Shown: piece by piece, positions 43,633 to 54,096 of the stretch
How positions within the stretch are numbered: the stretch's first letter is position 1
How the letters are laid out: each line of letters begins with the position of its first letter
From: an uncultured SAR86 cluster bacterium
GTDB lineage: Bacteria; Pseudomonadota; Gammaproteobacteria; Magnimaribacterales; AG-339-G14
Assembly: GCA_902635045.1 (NCBI GenBank)
Contig: CACPMT010000002.1
Span: forward strand, 175,993-239,992
DNA: 64,000 bases
Reading direction: 5' to 3'
Translations under genes and position numbers: made by a program
The notes under the pieces: generated by a model
The model's database searches: none
The model's input: the letters and a program-made list of their open reading frames with translations, nothing else
Told to the model about the DNA's origin: nothing

Positions 43633-44300
43633 TTTTGTTTAAGTTCTTTTTTAAATTCTCTATATGTTAAATAAGCGAATGAAGTAAACAATAACAGAAA
43701 TAATAAAACATAAACTCCCATTCTCTTTCTTTCATTTGCAGAAGGATCTGCGACATAAACTAAAAAATTAGTGAGATCATATATAACTTTATCAAACTCA
43801 GCAGAAGAAAGGTTAAGTTGAAGATCCTCCAAAACATTTGGCATGGAAACATTTTGATAAACTTTATTGTTCACACCATATGGTCTTGAAGAGTCTGGAT
43901 AATAAGTTCTTAAATATGTATATATCCACTCTGGTTTTCTAATTCTTGCCTCTAAAGTCAAATCAGGTGGTTTGGCCCCTATCCATTCTATGGCATCTTT
44001 TTCGTTAAGACTTATATTCATTAATTCGCCGGGTTTGGAACCATCAAATATTAGGTTCTCTTGATAGATTTCTAACGGTATTTTTAAATCTTTGGCAACT
44101 CTGTTATACCTTGAATATTTCAAAGAATGACAGCCATAACAATTATTCATGTAAGTCGTTAATCCAGATTGCAAAGAGGCTAGATCAGTTGTGTCAGCGG
44201 AAAAGCTATCACACTCAATCGTTCCACAATTAAAATCTCCCTCAGCGCTAAAAGATAAACTTGAAAAAAACAATACTAAAAAAAGAAGCTTCATCTTCAA
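43629..44300 (-). CDS. petC: cytochrome c1 of the bc1 complex
   Basis: 223 residues. A signal peptide (1-19) is followed by haem c attachment at C54-YG-C57-H58, a Met ligand region around VSMPNVL, the long [19 protein letters not shown] membrane anchor near the C-terminus and a Lys-rich tail. It passes electrons from the Rieske protein to soluble cytochrome c. It overlaps petB by 4 bases and sspA by 4. It is short for the family but has all key parts. Confidence 0.96.
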   Translation of the reverse strand: MKMKLLFLVLFFSSLSFSAEGDFNCGTIECDSFSADTTDLASLQSGLTTYMNNCYGCHSLKYSRYNRVAKDLKIPLEIYQENLIFDGSKPGELMNISLNEKDAIEWIGAKPPDLTLEARIRKPEWIYTYLRTYYPDSSRPYGVNNKVYQNVSMPNVLEDLQLNLSSAEFDKVIYDLTNFLVYVADPSANERKRMGVYVLLFLLLFTSFAYLTYREFKKELKQK

Positions 44301-45553
44301 TGCTCAGGAGCTCTCTCCGGAACAGGTTTGCACTTTTCTAATCTGGTATAGATTGGCATTAATAAAAAGTATGAAAAATAAACCACGGTGAAAACCTTCG
44401 CTAAAAGGTTCTTTAAGTCAGATGGCGGCACAGCGCCCAAATAGCCAAGGACAAAAAAACTTACCACAAATCCAGTTAAAAATGCTTTACTTAATATTCC
44501 TTTATATCTGATTGACTTAACAGGACTTCTATCTAACCAAGGCAAAGCGGCAAAAATTGCAATTCCAGCAGCCATTGTTACAAAACCCAAAAATTTTGCT
44601 GTAAAACCAAATAAAGAAAAGTCCACTGCTCTTAACATCGCGTAAAAAGGTGTGAAATACCAAGAAGGTACTATGTGAGCAGGAGTTGAAAGAGGGTTTG
44701 CTGGTTCAAAATTTACATACTCCAAAACGTATCCTCCGCCCTCAGGAAAGAAGAATACAACCGAACAAAAAATGAGAAGAAATACTCCTAAAGCATATAT
44801 ATCGTGGGTAATATCGTAGGGATAAAACGGTTTTGAATCCAATGGAACTCCATCTTTATCAACGTATTTTTTTATGTCAATTCCATCTGGATTATTAGAA
44901 CCAATTTCATGAAGTGCCAAGATATGAAAAAATACAACTGCAATTATCATTATCGGTAATAAAACTACATGAAAAGCGAATAAACGAGAAAGTGTAATCC
45001 CTGAAATTAAGTAATCACCTCTAACCCAAGTTGCTAGATCTTCTCCTATTATTGGTATTGAACCAAGTAAAGAAATTATTACTTGAGCAGCCCAAAAAGA
45101 CATTTGACCCCATGGAAGTACATATCCAGTAAATCCTTCTGCGCAAAGTAGAACATAGGTAACCCATCCTCCAACCCAGATTAGTTCTCTTGGTTTTCTA
45201 TAAGAGCCATACATCATGCCTCTGAACATATGTAAATAAATAAGAGCAAAAAAAGCGGAAGCTCCCGCTGCATGCATGTATCTTAAAAGCCAGCCATATT
45301 CTACATCTCGCATAATATATTCGACTGAAGAAAAAGCTTCTTCGGCAGTGTTGGTATAATTCATCATTAACCACAAACCTGTAAGAATTTGCATAGCAAG
45401 GACCACAATCATCAAAAATCCAAACAAATACCAAAAATTTAAATTAGTTGGTGCAGGATATTTAGATAAATGTCTTTCGAGTAAATCTGTTACAGGAAAT
45501 CTTGTATCAAACCAGTTGACAATTCCGCCTGAATTTTTTTCGTTTGCAGCCAT
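44297..45553 (-). CDS. petB: cytochrome b of the bc1 complex
   Basis: 418 residues with eight or more membrane helices. [21 protein letters not shown], the haem-ligating [11 protein letters not shown] and AFHVVLLPI helices, [17 protein letters not shown] (Qo region) and [15 protein letters not shown] are present. The PEWY Qo motif appears as PSWY, which is known from related proteobacteria. Full-length fused b (not split b6/IV). It touches petA by 1 base. Confidence 0.97.
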   Translation of the reverse strand: MAANEKNSGGIVNWFDTRFPVTDLLERHLSKYPAPTNLNFWYLFGFLMIVVLAMQILTGLWLMMNYTNTAEEAFSSVEYIMRDVEYGWLLRYMHAAGASAFFALIYLHMFRGMMYGSYRKPRELIWVGGWVTYVLLCAEGFTGYVLPWGQMSFWAAQVIISLLGSIPIIGEDLATWVRGDYLISGITLSRLFAFHVVLLPIMIIAVVFFHILALHEIGSNNPDGIDIKKYVDKDGVPLDSKPFYPYDITHDIYALGVFLLIFCSVVFFFPEGGGYVLEYVNFEPANPLSTPAHIVPSWYFTPFYAMLRAVDFSLFGFTAKFLGFVTMAAGIAIFAALPWLDRSPVKSIRYKGILSKAFLTGFVVSFFVLGYLGAVPPSDLKNLLAKVFTVVYFSYFLLMPIYTRLEKCKPVPERAPEH

Positions 45554-46149
45554 TAAGATGCTCCGTCTGATCCTATAACTAGGATATTTTCTTTTGAAAA
45601 ATAATGTGGAGGCACTTCCATATTAGTAGGTGCAGGAACTCCAGCATATACTCTGCCAAGAAGATCAAATTTGGAACCATGGCAAGGACAAAAGAACCCT
45701 CCCTGCCAATCAGGATCAAAATCTGTCGAACCAGCCTCTGGATAATATTTAGGCGAACAGCCCAAATGAGAACACACTCCTGTAATAACTGCGATACCCT
45801 CTTTTCGCGATCTGAATTCATTTTTGGCATATTCGGGCTGAAAAGGAGTTTCTAAAGACGGGTCTGCAAGCTTAGAATCAACTTGACTGAGTAGTTTTAT
45901 GGAATCGTTGGAAATTTTAACTACAAAGACGGGTTTTCCTCTCCACTCAACTACCATCATTTCTCCTGAACTTATACTTGAAATATCAACTTGAACAGGT
46001 GCTCCTGCTGCCTCAGCTCTCGCACTGGGCTTAAAAGCACTTAAAAAAGGCACAGCAACGAATGCAGCGCCGATCAAACCTAAAAAGCTGGTAGCGTATG
46101 ATAAGAATTTTCTTCTTCCTGGATTGGGAGGAGAGATTGGTTGGACCAT
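45553..46149 (-). CDS. petA: Rieske iron-sulfur subunit of the bc1 complex
   Basis: 198 residues. A twin-arginine [10 protein letters not shown] leader and one membrane helix (about 18-38) come first. The 2Fe-2S site has C126-x-H128-LG-C131 and C154-x-C156-H157-GS. The flexible hinge around residues 40-48 is Ala-rich as usual. It accepts electrons from ubiquinol in the Qo site. It leads petABC, 4 bases after rpsI. Confidence 0.97.
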   Translation of the reverse strand: MVQPISPPNPGRRKFLSYATSFLGLIGAAFVAVPFLSAFKPSARAEAAGAPVQVDISSISSGEMMVVEWRGKPVFVVKISNDSIKLLSQVDSKLADPSLETPFQPEYAKNEFRSRKEGIAVITGVCSHLGCSPKYYPEAGSTDFDPDWQGGFFCPCHGSKFDLLGRVYAGVPAPTNMEVPPHYFSKENILVIGSDGAS

Positions 46150-46153
46150 AAAT

Positions 46154-46552
46154 TTATCTTTTGCTGAATTGTTTTGATTTCCTTGCTTTTACTAAACCTA
46201 TTTTCTTTCTTTCTGATTTTCTAGAGTCTCTGGTAAGGTAACCTGCTGACTTTAAAGAGGGTCTATTCTCAACGTCGTATTTTTCTAAAGCTCTAGCTAT
46301 ACCATGTCTTATAGCGCCTGCTTGCCCAAAAGAACCACCTCCTGAAACTTTAATATTTATATCAAATTTGTCTAACATATTTAATAAAACTAAGGGTTGT
46401 TTTACTAATATTTTAGCAACTTCCCTTCCAAAGTATTCTTCTAACGGTAGATCATTTACTAATATGTTACCCTTCCCTTTAGCAAGATACACTCTTGCGG
46501 TTGAAGTTTTTCTCCGTCCAGTAGCGTAAGTAAAGTTATTTTCCATATTCAA
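46154..46552 (-). CDS. rpsI: 30S ribosomal protein S9
   Basis: 132 residues. [24 protein letters not shown] opens it; [21 protein letters not shown] is the central core. The basic end [11 protein letters not shown] reaches the P-site tRNA. It overlaps rplM by 4 bases. The start could be MENNF two codons on; the ATG at 46552 is kept because of the overlap. Confidence 0.99.
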   Translation of the reverse strand: MNMENNFTYATGRRKTSTARVYLAKGKGNILVNDLPLEEYFGREVAKILVKQPLVLLNMLDKFDINIKVSGGGSFGQAGAIRHGIARALEKYDVENRPSLKSAGYLTRDSRKSERKKIGLVKARKSKQFSKR

Positions 46553-46977
46553 AGTTCAATTTTAATTGGATTTTGTCCAGCATGAGGATGATTATCACCT
46601 GTATAGATTTTTAATTTAGATATCATTGAGTTAGAAAGTTTATTTTTAGGTAGCATCCCTTTAACAGCCTTTAGAATTGTGTTTTCAGGATCTTTTTCTA
46701 TCATTTCTGAAAATGTAGATGATTTAAGCCCCCCCGGATAACCAGTGTGTCTATAATATCTTTTTTGTGTATTTTTATTTCCAGTAACTTTAATCTTTTC
46801 TGCGTTTACAACAACTACATAATCTCCTAAATCATTATGCGGTGTATATTGAGCTTTATTTTTACCCATCAATATAGAAGCAATCTTAGAACTTAATCTA
46901 CCCAATGTTTCGTCCTTTGCGTCTAGCAAAAGCCAATTATTATCCAAATCAGTATTTTTATAGCTTTTTGTTCTCAT
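46549..46977 (-). CDS. rplM: 50S ribosomal protein L13
   Basis: 142 residues, the same as E. coli L13. [55 protein letters not shown] and [18 protein letters not shown] are invariant blocks. It leads the rplM-rpsI-petABC-sspA run and is divergent from the DegS-like gene across 64 bases. Confidence 0.99.
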   Translation of the reverse strand: MRTKSYKNTDLDNNWLLLDAKDETLGRLSSKIASILMGKNKAQYTPHNDLGDYVVVVNAEKIKVTGNKNTQKRYYRHTGYPGGLKSSTFSEMIEKDPENTILKAVKGMLPKNKLSNSMISKLKIYTGDNHPHAGQNPIKIEL

Positions 46978-47041
46978 AACTATTAATTAAACTATGAAGG
47001 GCGTGAATATTAACTCAGAGAGATTATAATTTCCAATAGAT

Positions 47042-47791
47042 ATGAACAAAAATTTTGTTAAAAGTTTATCTTTATGGCTTATTTTAGGCATATTTTCAGG
47101 CTATTTATTTTTAAATTTATATCAAAGTGATAATTTACCAAATACTCTAGAAGAAACTTCTCCTTCAGTAGTGAATATTTGGAGTTTAAAAAAATGGAAA
47201 GCTTGGCAAGAAAGATCAAATCTTCTTGGTATTAAAAGATACAAACAAGTGATTAAAACAGGATTTGTTCCAAATGGATCAGGGGTAATCATCACGGAAG
47301 AAGGAAACATAATTACTAGCTTTCATGTGGTAGATGACTCTTTTAAAAATAATCAAAAATTGATTGTAGAATTTAGCGACGGATCTACAGAGGAAGCTTT
47401 GATTATAGGTTTTGATTTAGATGCAGATGTTGCAGTAATAAAAACTTTGGGAGATAAGACTTACCTTCCAATTAATATAAGAAAAAATTTAGAAGATCTT
47501 AAGGTTGGAGAGACAGTCGTAGCAATCGGCAATCCCCAAGGGTTAGGACAATCTTTTAGTATTGGAATAGTTAGTGCAATTAATAGGCAATTTAAAAATA
47601 AAAATGGTTCTTTCATTCAAACAGATGCTTCAATAAATCCTGGAAATTCTGGGGGTGCTTTAGTTGATTCAAAAGGAAGACTTATTGGTATTACTAACTT
47701 TATTGAAAGTACATCTGGAGGAAGTCAAGGACTGAATTTTGCAATTCCTGTTGACATAGTTATGGACAGTTACAAAGCCATTATTAATTAG
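47042..47791 (+). CDS. degS: DegS/AlgW-like trypsin-like serine protease without PDZ domain
   Basis: 249 residues; E. coli DegS has 355. One N-terminal membrane helix (about 8-26) anchors it facing the periplasm. The catalytic triad is complete: H95 in ITSFHVVDD, D129 in LDADVAVIK and S203 in NPGNSGGALVD. The protein ends about 46 residues after the Ser with GLNFAIPVDIVMDSY, exactly where a PDZ domain would start. The gene is intact and ends cleanly 3 bases before convergent hisD. The location next to rplM and his/murA genes is that of degS/algW. Confidence 0.85.
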   Translation: MNKNFVKSLSLWLILGIFSGYLFLNLYQSDNLPNTLEETSPSVVNIWSLKKWKAWQERSNLLGIKRYKQVIKTGFVPNGSGVIITEEGNIITSFHVVDDSFKNNQKLIVEFSDGSTEEALIIGFDLDADVAVIKTLGDKTYLPINIRKNLEDLKVGETVVAIGNPQGLGQSFSIGIVSAINRQFKNKNGSFIQTDASINPGNSGGALVDSKGRLIGITNFIESTSGGSQGLNFAIPVDIVMDSYKAIIN

Positions 47792-47794
47792 ACT

Positions 47795-49102
47795 TTATAT
47801 TTTTTTTCTATATTTAAGTGCTTCTGAATGTGCAAAGAGTCCTTCCATCTCAGCTATTTCGATTGAGCTAGAAATTACTTTTTGTAATTCGTCGCTGTCA
47901 TGATTTTCAGAAAGAATGGAGTAAGAAGATGTGACAAAAAAGTCATTCAAATTAACCTGCGAACTAAACCTACTGGCTCCGTTCGTAGGAATAACATGAC
48001 TGGGTCCTGCACAATAATCACCGAAGACTGCGCTATTAGATGAACCTATAAAAATTGCTCCAGCTGAGAAGTTCTCTTTCGCTATTTGATCTATATTTTC
48101 AATAGAAATCTGTAAATGTTCTGGATGAACAATGTTACAAACCAACTCTGCCTCGTCTAATTTTTCTACTTCAACTAGAAAGGAAAAATTCTCTAAAGAT
48201 TTTTTAGCGATAGCCGATCTTTTCATTCTGGGTAATTGCTTTAGTAAAGCATCAATAATATTTTTTTTTATTTCTCGACCGATCAAAACTAAAAAACATG
48301 AAGAATCTACGCCATGCTCAGCTTGGGCGAGAAGATCTGCAGCTATATATTCGGGATTTGCTGACTCATCTGCAATTATCATTACTTCTGAAGGGCCTGT
48401 AAGAGAATCAATGCCGACTATTCCGTAAACCTGTCTTTTTGCTTCTGCAACATACTGATTTCCAGGACCAAAAATTTTATCAACTTTTTTTATTGATTCT
48501 GTTCCAAAAGCCATAGCGGCAATTGATTGTGCTCCTCCAATACTAATTGCTTCTGTTACACCGCCTATGTAACAACAAGCTAACATAAGATTTGTGACTT
48601 TTTCGTTAGAAGGAGGAAAGGCTAAAATAATTTCATTCACTCCAGCTATTTCGGCTAAAACTGAAGTCATTAAGATAGAAGAAGGATAAGTAGCTGTACC
48701 TCCAGGAGCGTATAAACCTACTCTATTTATCGGTCTAACTATTTGTCCATATTCATTAAAAGCTGAATCTTTTGATTTCCATCCAGTCACAGTTTTTTTT
48801 GAGTGGAACTTAATTATCCTAGACTTCAAATATTCCAAGTTATTGATAATTTTGCTGTCTAATCTTTCATAAGCATTTTTAAAGTCGTTCTTTTCATATT
48901 TAAAATTTTGAACTGATGAAAACTCCACATCGTCAAACTTTTTCGAGAGATTTATCAGCGCATTATCTTTAGAGTTTTTTACTTCATCTAAAATCTTTGT
49001 TACTTCTCTTTTTAATTTCTCTGAACTCTTAACCGAGTCAATAGACTCATAATTATTTATAAAATCTTCGAAAGAAAGTTCCTGAATGAGATGTTTCGTC
49101 AT
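47795..49102 (-). CDS. hisD: histidinol dehydrogenase
   Basis: 435 residues. VGLYAPGGTATYPSSILMTSVLA, GGAQSIAAMAFGTESIKKVDKIFGPGN in part, DSLTGPSEVMIIADESANPEYIAADLLAQAEHG and NAVFGDYCAGPSHVIPTNG-type blocks are present, including the zinc His/Asp residues. It oxidises histidinol to histidine in two NAD-dependent steps. It overlaps hisG by 4 bases. hisC, which often follows, is absent here. Confidence 0.98.
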   Translation of the reverse strand: MTKHLIQELSFEDFINNYESIDSVKSSEKLKREVTKILDEVKNSKDNALINLSKKFDDVEFSSVQNFKYEKNDFKNAYERLDSKIINNLEYLKSRIIKFHSKKTVTGWKSKDSAFNEYGQIVRPINRVGLYAPGGTATYPSSILMTSVLAEIAGVNEIILAFPPSNEKVTNLMLACCYIGGVTEAISIGGAQSIAAMAFGTESIKKVDKIFGPGNQYVAEAKRQVYGIVGIDSLTGPSEVMIIADESANPEYIAADLLAQAEHGVDSSCFLVLIGREIKKNIIDALLKQLPRMKRSAIAKKSLENFSFLVEVEKLDEAELVCNIVHPEHLQISIENIDQIAKENFSAGAIFIGSSNSAVFGDYCAGPSHVIPTNGASRFSSQVNLNDFFVTSSYSILSENHDSDELQKVISSSIEIAEMEGLFAHSEALKYRKKI

Positions 49103-49707
49103 ATTTCTTTTTTAAACTCGTTTAATAAATTTTTAATAGTTTTATTGTTTGTCTTAAATGAAGATTTATTGACAATCAATCTTGAACTGATGTCAGAAAT
49201 TAAATCAAGTTCCTTGAGTCCATTTTCTTTCAAAGTTTTCCCTGTTTGAACGAGATCAACTATACAATCTGAAAGGCCAAGAATCGGTGCTATTTCTATT
49301 GCTCCTTTTAAAATTACTATATCAATATCTTTGGAAAGCTTAGAAAAAAAATCTTTTGCGAATAAAGGATATTTAGTTGCAACTTTTATTTTTTTATTTT
49401 TAGGTAATTTATCATCTAATGAAGCTAAAGACATTCTACAAATCCCAATATTCAAATCTAATATCTCATAAAAATTATTTTCTAGATCAGTCTCAAATAA
49501 AATATCTTTTCCAACAATACCCAAATCTGCAATGCCATAATTCACAAATTTCGGTATGTCCCAAGTTCGTAAAATAGCTATTTTCACGCCTTCTTGAGAG
49601 GACTCAATTATTAATTTTCGAGAGTTTTCATCAAAATCTATTCCAATTTTAGAGAACAGCTTTTTGATTTCTGGAAGCAATCTCCCTTTCGGTAATGCAA
49701 TTAACAT
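49099..49707 (-). CDS. hisG: ATP phosphoribosyltransferase, short form
   Basis: 202 residues, the short HisG class that lacks the regulatory C-terminal domain and needs HisZ to be active. IALPKGRLLPEIKKLFSKIG, YGIADLGIVGKDILFE, SKYPLFAKDFF-like KVATKYPLFAKDFFS, and the PRPP loop IVDLVQTGKTLKENGL are present. It catalyses the first step of histidine synthesis. HisZ is not in the window and must be elsewhere if the pathway works. It lies between murA and hisD as in Pseudomonas. Confidence 0.97.
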   Translation of the reverse strand: MLIALPKGRLLPEIKKLFSKIGIDFDENSRKLIIESSQEGVKIAILRTWDIPKFVNYGIADLGIVGKDILFETDLENNFYEILDLNIGICRMSLASLDDKLPKNKKIKVATKYPLFAKDFFSKLSKDIDIVILKGAIEIAPILGLSDCIVDLVQTGKTLKENGLKELDLISDISSRLIVNKSSFKTNNKTIKNLLNEFKKEI

Positions 49708-49709
49708 AT

Positions 49710-50984
<1,275 letters not shown>

Positions 50985-51578
50985 TTAACTATCTAATTCC
51001 CAATTTCGTATTGCTAAATCGAGATTTCCATCAAAATCTTTTAAAAGTTTATTGAATTGTTTTTTAAATATTGTAATCAAATCTATCCCATCAAGGATTA
51101 TTCCAATTACTATCCATTTTTTTTCTATTTTTTTCATTTTATAAATCAAATCAAAATCTGTATCAGAAACATTTACACTCATTTTGACAATTGCTAAATC
51201 CAAACGTTCATTAGGATGAACATGAGAATCTATAGATATATTTGCATTATCAATTTCAACCAAGGCTGTAGAGTAAGTATCGAAAAGAGTATTTTTAAAT
51301 TTTAAATCAAAATTTTTCTTTTGTTCTTCTGAAGCAATTGTGTAATTTTTTTTTCCCAATACTCTTTTAGATATTTCTTCCGAGATTATCAAACCTTTCA
51401 AAGAATTTTCTAATCCCTTCAGAAATTTGGTTCTATCTTCTTTAAGAAGATTTTCTGAGTTATTTATATATTTGAAGATCTTATTATGTTGCTCTAGAAC
51501 ATATTTTTCGACCTCAGTTCCTGAAAATGAAACTGCAGAAAAAATAAATAAAATGAAAAATATTAATAGTTTTCGCAT
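50985..51578 (-). CDS. mlaC: MlaC-like periplasmic phospholipid-binding protein
   Basis: 197 residues. A signal peptide ends near SFSG (about residue 20). The body has the MlaC landmarks ISKRVLGKKNYTIASEEQKKNFDLKF and LFDTYSTALVEI, then the beta-rich part with WIVIGIILDGIDLITIFKKQF. MlaC ferries phospholipid between outer-membrane MlaA and the inner-membrane MlaFEDB transporter. None of mlaF, E, D or B is adjacent; the gene is next to murA on one side and divergent kdsD on the other. Confidence 0.87.
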   Translation of the reverse strand: MRKLLIFFILFIFSAVSFSGTEVEKYVLEQHNKIFKYINNSENLLKEDRTKFLKGLENSLKGLIISEEISKRVLGKKNYTIASEEQKKNFDLKFKNTLFDTYSTALVEIDNANISIDSHVHPNERLDLAIVKMSVNVSDTDFDLIYKMKKIEKKWIVIGIILDGIDLITIFKKQFNKLLKDFDGNLDLAIRNWELDS

Positions 51579-51631
51579 AAAATCAATCAGTTATTACTAA
51601 AAGTCTACTATAAAAGTTAGAATTATCTGTT

Positions 51632-52609
51632 ATGAATAAAAAAAGTCCTAATTTTTTTGCTTCAGCCAAAAAAACATTTATCAAAGAAATCAACTCTTTA
51701 ACAAAGATTCCAAAACAAGTCGATCAAAATAAATTCAATAAGATTTGTGAGTTAATAATCAACTGCAAAGGTAACGTCGTTTTAATGGGAATTGGTAAGT
51801 CCGGTAATATTGCCGCAAAAGTTTCTTCTACGTTATCAAGCACTGGCACATCGTCGTTTTATTTGAATGCAGCTGAAGCAAGTCATGGCGACCTTGGTAG
51901 TCTAAAAAAAAATGATATTCTAATTATTTTTTCATTTTCTGGGGAAACAGAAGAAATAATTAAAATTTTTCCTTCTTGTGAGTCAAAAGTTAAAGCAATA
52001 GTTTCTATAACAGGCAACGAAGAATCGTTCATTGCAAAAGGGTCTTACTTAAATTTACATTTAGAAATTTCGGAAGAAGCCTGCCCCCTTAACTTAGCTC
52101 CTACTACAAGCTCCTCGGCAATGTTAATTTTAGGAGATGCCTTGGCCATAGCTATTCTCGAAGCTAGAAAATTTTCTCCAGAAGATTTTGCAAAAAATCA
52201 TCCTGGCGGAAAACTCGGTAAAAGTCTTCTTAAAGTAAAAGATTTAATGATTTCTGGTAATTCTCTTCCAATAACCTCCGATTCAGCACACATGAAAGAT
52301 GTGATTTACGAAATATCAAATAAGGGTCTTGGGCTTACGCTAGTTAAAAATAAAAAGAGAAAAATAATAGGAATATTTACCGATGGTGATTTAAGAAGAT
52401 TACTTAATAAAAAATCTAATATTGCAGATTTAAAAATTAAAGATTTAATCACCAAAAAGTTTCAAGCAATTAATAAAAATATGCAAATTAAAAATGCTAT
52501 TGATCAAATGAATAAAAATAAAATTTATTCTCTCGTTGTTAAAGACGAAAAAAATCGAGTAGTGGGGATCATCAGAATGCATGATATTGTTGAAGCTAAG
52601 ATCATTTAA
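51632..52609 (+). CDS. kdsD: KdsD, arabinose 5-phosphate isomerase
   Basis: 325 residues. A SIS domain (about 30-185) has VVLMGIGKSGNIAAKVSSTLSSTGT, LNAAEASHGDLG, IIFSFSGETEEIIKI and PTTSSSAMLILGDALAIAI. Two CBS repeats follow (about 205-325) with GIFTDGDLRRLLNK and VVGIIRMHDIVEA. It supplies arabinose 5-phosphate to KdsA for KDO. It overlaps lptC by 1 base. kdsC, usually next, is missing. Its promoter must lie in the 53-base divergent spacer. Confidence 0.97.
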   Translation: MNKKSPNFFASAKKTFIKEINSLTKIPKQVDQNKFNKICELIINCKGNVVLMGIGKSGNIAAKVSSTLSSTGTSSFYLNAAEASHGDLGSLKKNDILIIFSFSGETEEIIKIFPSCESKVKAIVSITGNEESFIAKGSYLNLHLEISEEACPLNLAPTTSSSAMLILGDALAIAILEARKFSPEDFAKNHPGGKLGKSLLKVKDLMISGNSLPITSDSAHMKDVIYEISNKGLGLTLVKNKKRKIIGIFTDGDLRRLLNKKSNIADLKIKDLITKKFQAINKNMQIKNAIDQMNKNKIYSLVVKDEKNRVVGIIRMHDIVEAKII

Positions 52610-53184
52610 TGTATAAACAAATCTCAATTTATATTGTCTTGCTATTAGCTCTGGTTGCACTAACCTTTTTCCTGACTACTTACTATATTGATTCTCAAAC
52701 TAATCAATCAAAAAATAATCAAAATTTAAATATATTTCAAGCTGAAGATATCAATCTCAAGCTTAACTTTTTTGGATCTGATTTTGACATAACATTAAAA
52801 AGCAAAATGATAAATGGACTATCTGACTCAAAAATTTTAACTATATATAATCCAATTATTAATTTAAAAAATTCCGAAATTGAAGTTGAAATTATTTCTG
52901 AAAATTCCGAATTAAATTATGGAACTGAAGAATTATTTATACCTAGCAAAATTAATTTTAAAGGAGTGTATCTAAATAAACCTTTTTCTGGCGAGGCTGA
53001 TCAAATGAATTTTTATTTTTTAGAAAATAGAATTTCCTTTAACAAAAGTTTAATGCTTATATTTGATGAAAAACTGTACAAAGGACAGAATATTGAAATA
53101 AACACTAAAGACAAGTCAATTATTGGAACTGATAAAATAAGTGTTAACAAAATAAATGATTCTAAAAACGCAAAAAATCTCTAA
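52609..53184 (+). CDS. lptC: LptC, LPS transport bridge protein
   Basis: 191 residues, the same length as E. coli LptC. An N-terminal membrane anchor (about 6-26) is followed by a periplasmic jellyroll of alternating short strands, for example SEIEVEIISENSELNYGTEELFIPS. Sequence is divergent, so the call relies on topology, length and the place between kdsD and lptB. It receives LPS from LptB2FG and would hand it to LptA. It overlaps lptB by 29 bases. It is too short for an LptC-LptA fusion. Confidence 0.87.
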   Translation: MYKQISIYIVLLLALVALTFFLTTYYIDSQTNQSKNNQNLNIFQAEDINLKLNFFGSDFDITLKSKMINGLSDSKILTIYNPIINLKNSEIEVEIISENSELNYGTEELFIPSKINFKGVYLNKPFSGEADQMNFYFLENRISFNKSLMLIFDEKLYKGQNIEINTKDKSIIGTDKISVNKINDSKNAKNL

Positions 53185-53863
53185 ACGTTATGGCAAAAAA
53201 ATAATTTTGCAAGGTATTGATGCAGAGATAAACTTGCAAAGCATCAGTGGCATGCTTGGCCCAAATGGGGCCGGAAAAACTACACTTTTTTACGTTTTGG
53301 CAGGATTGCTTCAACCTTCTGAAGGAGAAATTCTTTTAAATGAAAAAAATATTACAAATAAAACAATTAGAGAAAGAGCAAACTTAGGCATAGTTTATCT
53401 GCCTCAAGAACCTTCAATTTTTAGAAATTTATCTGTTTCAGATAACATAAAGTCAGCATTTGAGGTGCAAAAATTAGACAAAAAAGAACTTAGTTTAAGA
53501 ACAGAAGAAATAATTGAAGACTTCGATATTGGATCTATCGCATTACAAAAAGGAAGTGAATTGTCTGGCGGGCAAAGAAGAAGAGTGGAAATCGCAAGAT
53601 CAATTGCTTTAAATCCGAAATTTATAATGCTTGATGAACCATTTGCAGGTATTGACCCAATAGCAATTCTTGAATTAAAAAAATTAATAAAAAAGCTATC
53701 TGATAAGGGTTTAGGCATTTTAATAAGCGATCATAATGTAAGAGCTACAATGGAAATCTGTAGTGAAATTTTTATTATTAGCGAAGGGTCGATAATATCT
53801 AGCGGAACTCCTGAAGAAGTTTCTAATAATAAAATGGTAAGAAAAACTTACCTAGGTGAATGA
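53156..53863 (+). CDS. lptB: LptB, ATPase of the LPS exporter
   Basis: 235 residues. Walker A MLGPNGAGKTTLFYVLAG, Q-loop IVYLPQEPSIFRNLS, signature ELSGGQRRRVEIARSIA, Walker B FIMLDEPFAGIDPI and switch His LISDHNVRATMEIC are all intact. It powers LptFG. The lptB-rpoN order is classic, and here the next frame, overlapping by 4 bases (ATGA), is an rpoN remnant. lptA, normally between lptC and lptB, is absent. Confidence 0.98.
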   Translation: MILKTQKISKRYGKKIILQGIDAEINLQSISGMLGPNGAGKTTLFYVLAGLLQPSEGEILLNEKNITNKTIRERANLGIVYLPQEPSIFRNLSVSDNIKSAFEVQKLDKKELSLRTEEIIEDFDIGSIALQKGSELSGGQRRRVEIARSIALNPKFIMLDEPFAGIDPIAILELKKLIKKLSDKGLGILISDHNVRATMEICSEIFIISEGSIISSGTPEEVSNNKMVRKTYLGE

Positions 53864-54096
53864 AATTGATGAAAAAAAGAAATCTTTATACTAATCAGCT
53901 GCAGATAAAAAAAAGCCTAAGAACTAAAATTTATGAATTTCTTAAAGAGGAGATAAAAAAAGAAGGAATTAAAAAAAAATCAGATGAAGAGCTTTCGAAT
54001 ATATTTAATTTAGAATTTGACACTAAGGTTTCTAGAAAAACAATAGCTAAGTACAGAGAAGAGTTAAAGATCCCCTCCTCAATTAACAGAAAATGA
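53860..54096 (+). CDS. stand-alone sigma-54 (RpoN) C-terminal DNA-binding domain
   Basis: 78 residues, intact and without stops. The sequence matches only the end of sigma-54: a helical stretch IKKSLRTKIYEFLKEEI (17-33), DEELSNIFNLEF, a helix-turn-helix, and the RpoN box S58-RKTIAKYRE-67 followed by IPSSINRK (71-78); E. coli RpoN has [20 protein letters not shown] there. Region I (activator response) and the core-binding domain, about 400 residues, are gone, so it cannot work as a sigma factor. It holds the rpoN position after lptB and is translationally coupled on both sides (ATGA overlaps with lptB and mgtE). Either a late pseudogene or a domesticated DNA-binding protein. A second start at 53869 is possible. 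Confidence 0.82.
   Translation: MKLMKKRNLYTNQLQIKKSLRTKIYEFLKEEIKKEGIKKKSDEELSNIFNLEFDTKVSRKTIAKYREELKIPSSINRK

Noticed and set aside
46978-47041. L13 autoregulatory leader
   Set aside because: Only 64 bases are shared with a divergent gene and I cannot match the known L13 leader fold.
52609-53184. LptC-LptA fusion that would explain the missing lptA
   Set aside because: The protein is only 191 residues with one anchor, the size of LptC alone.
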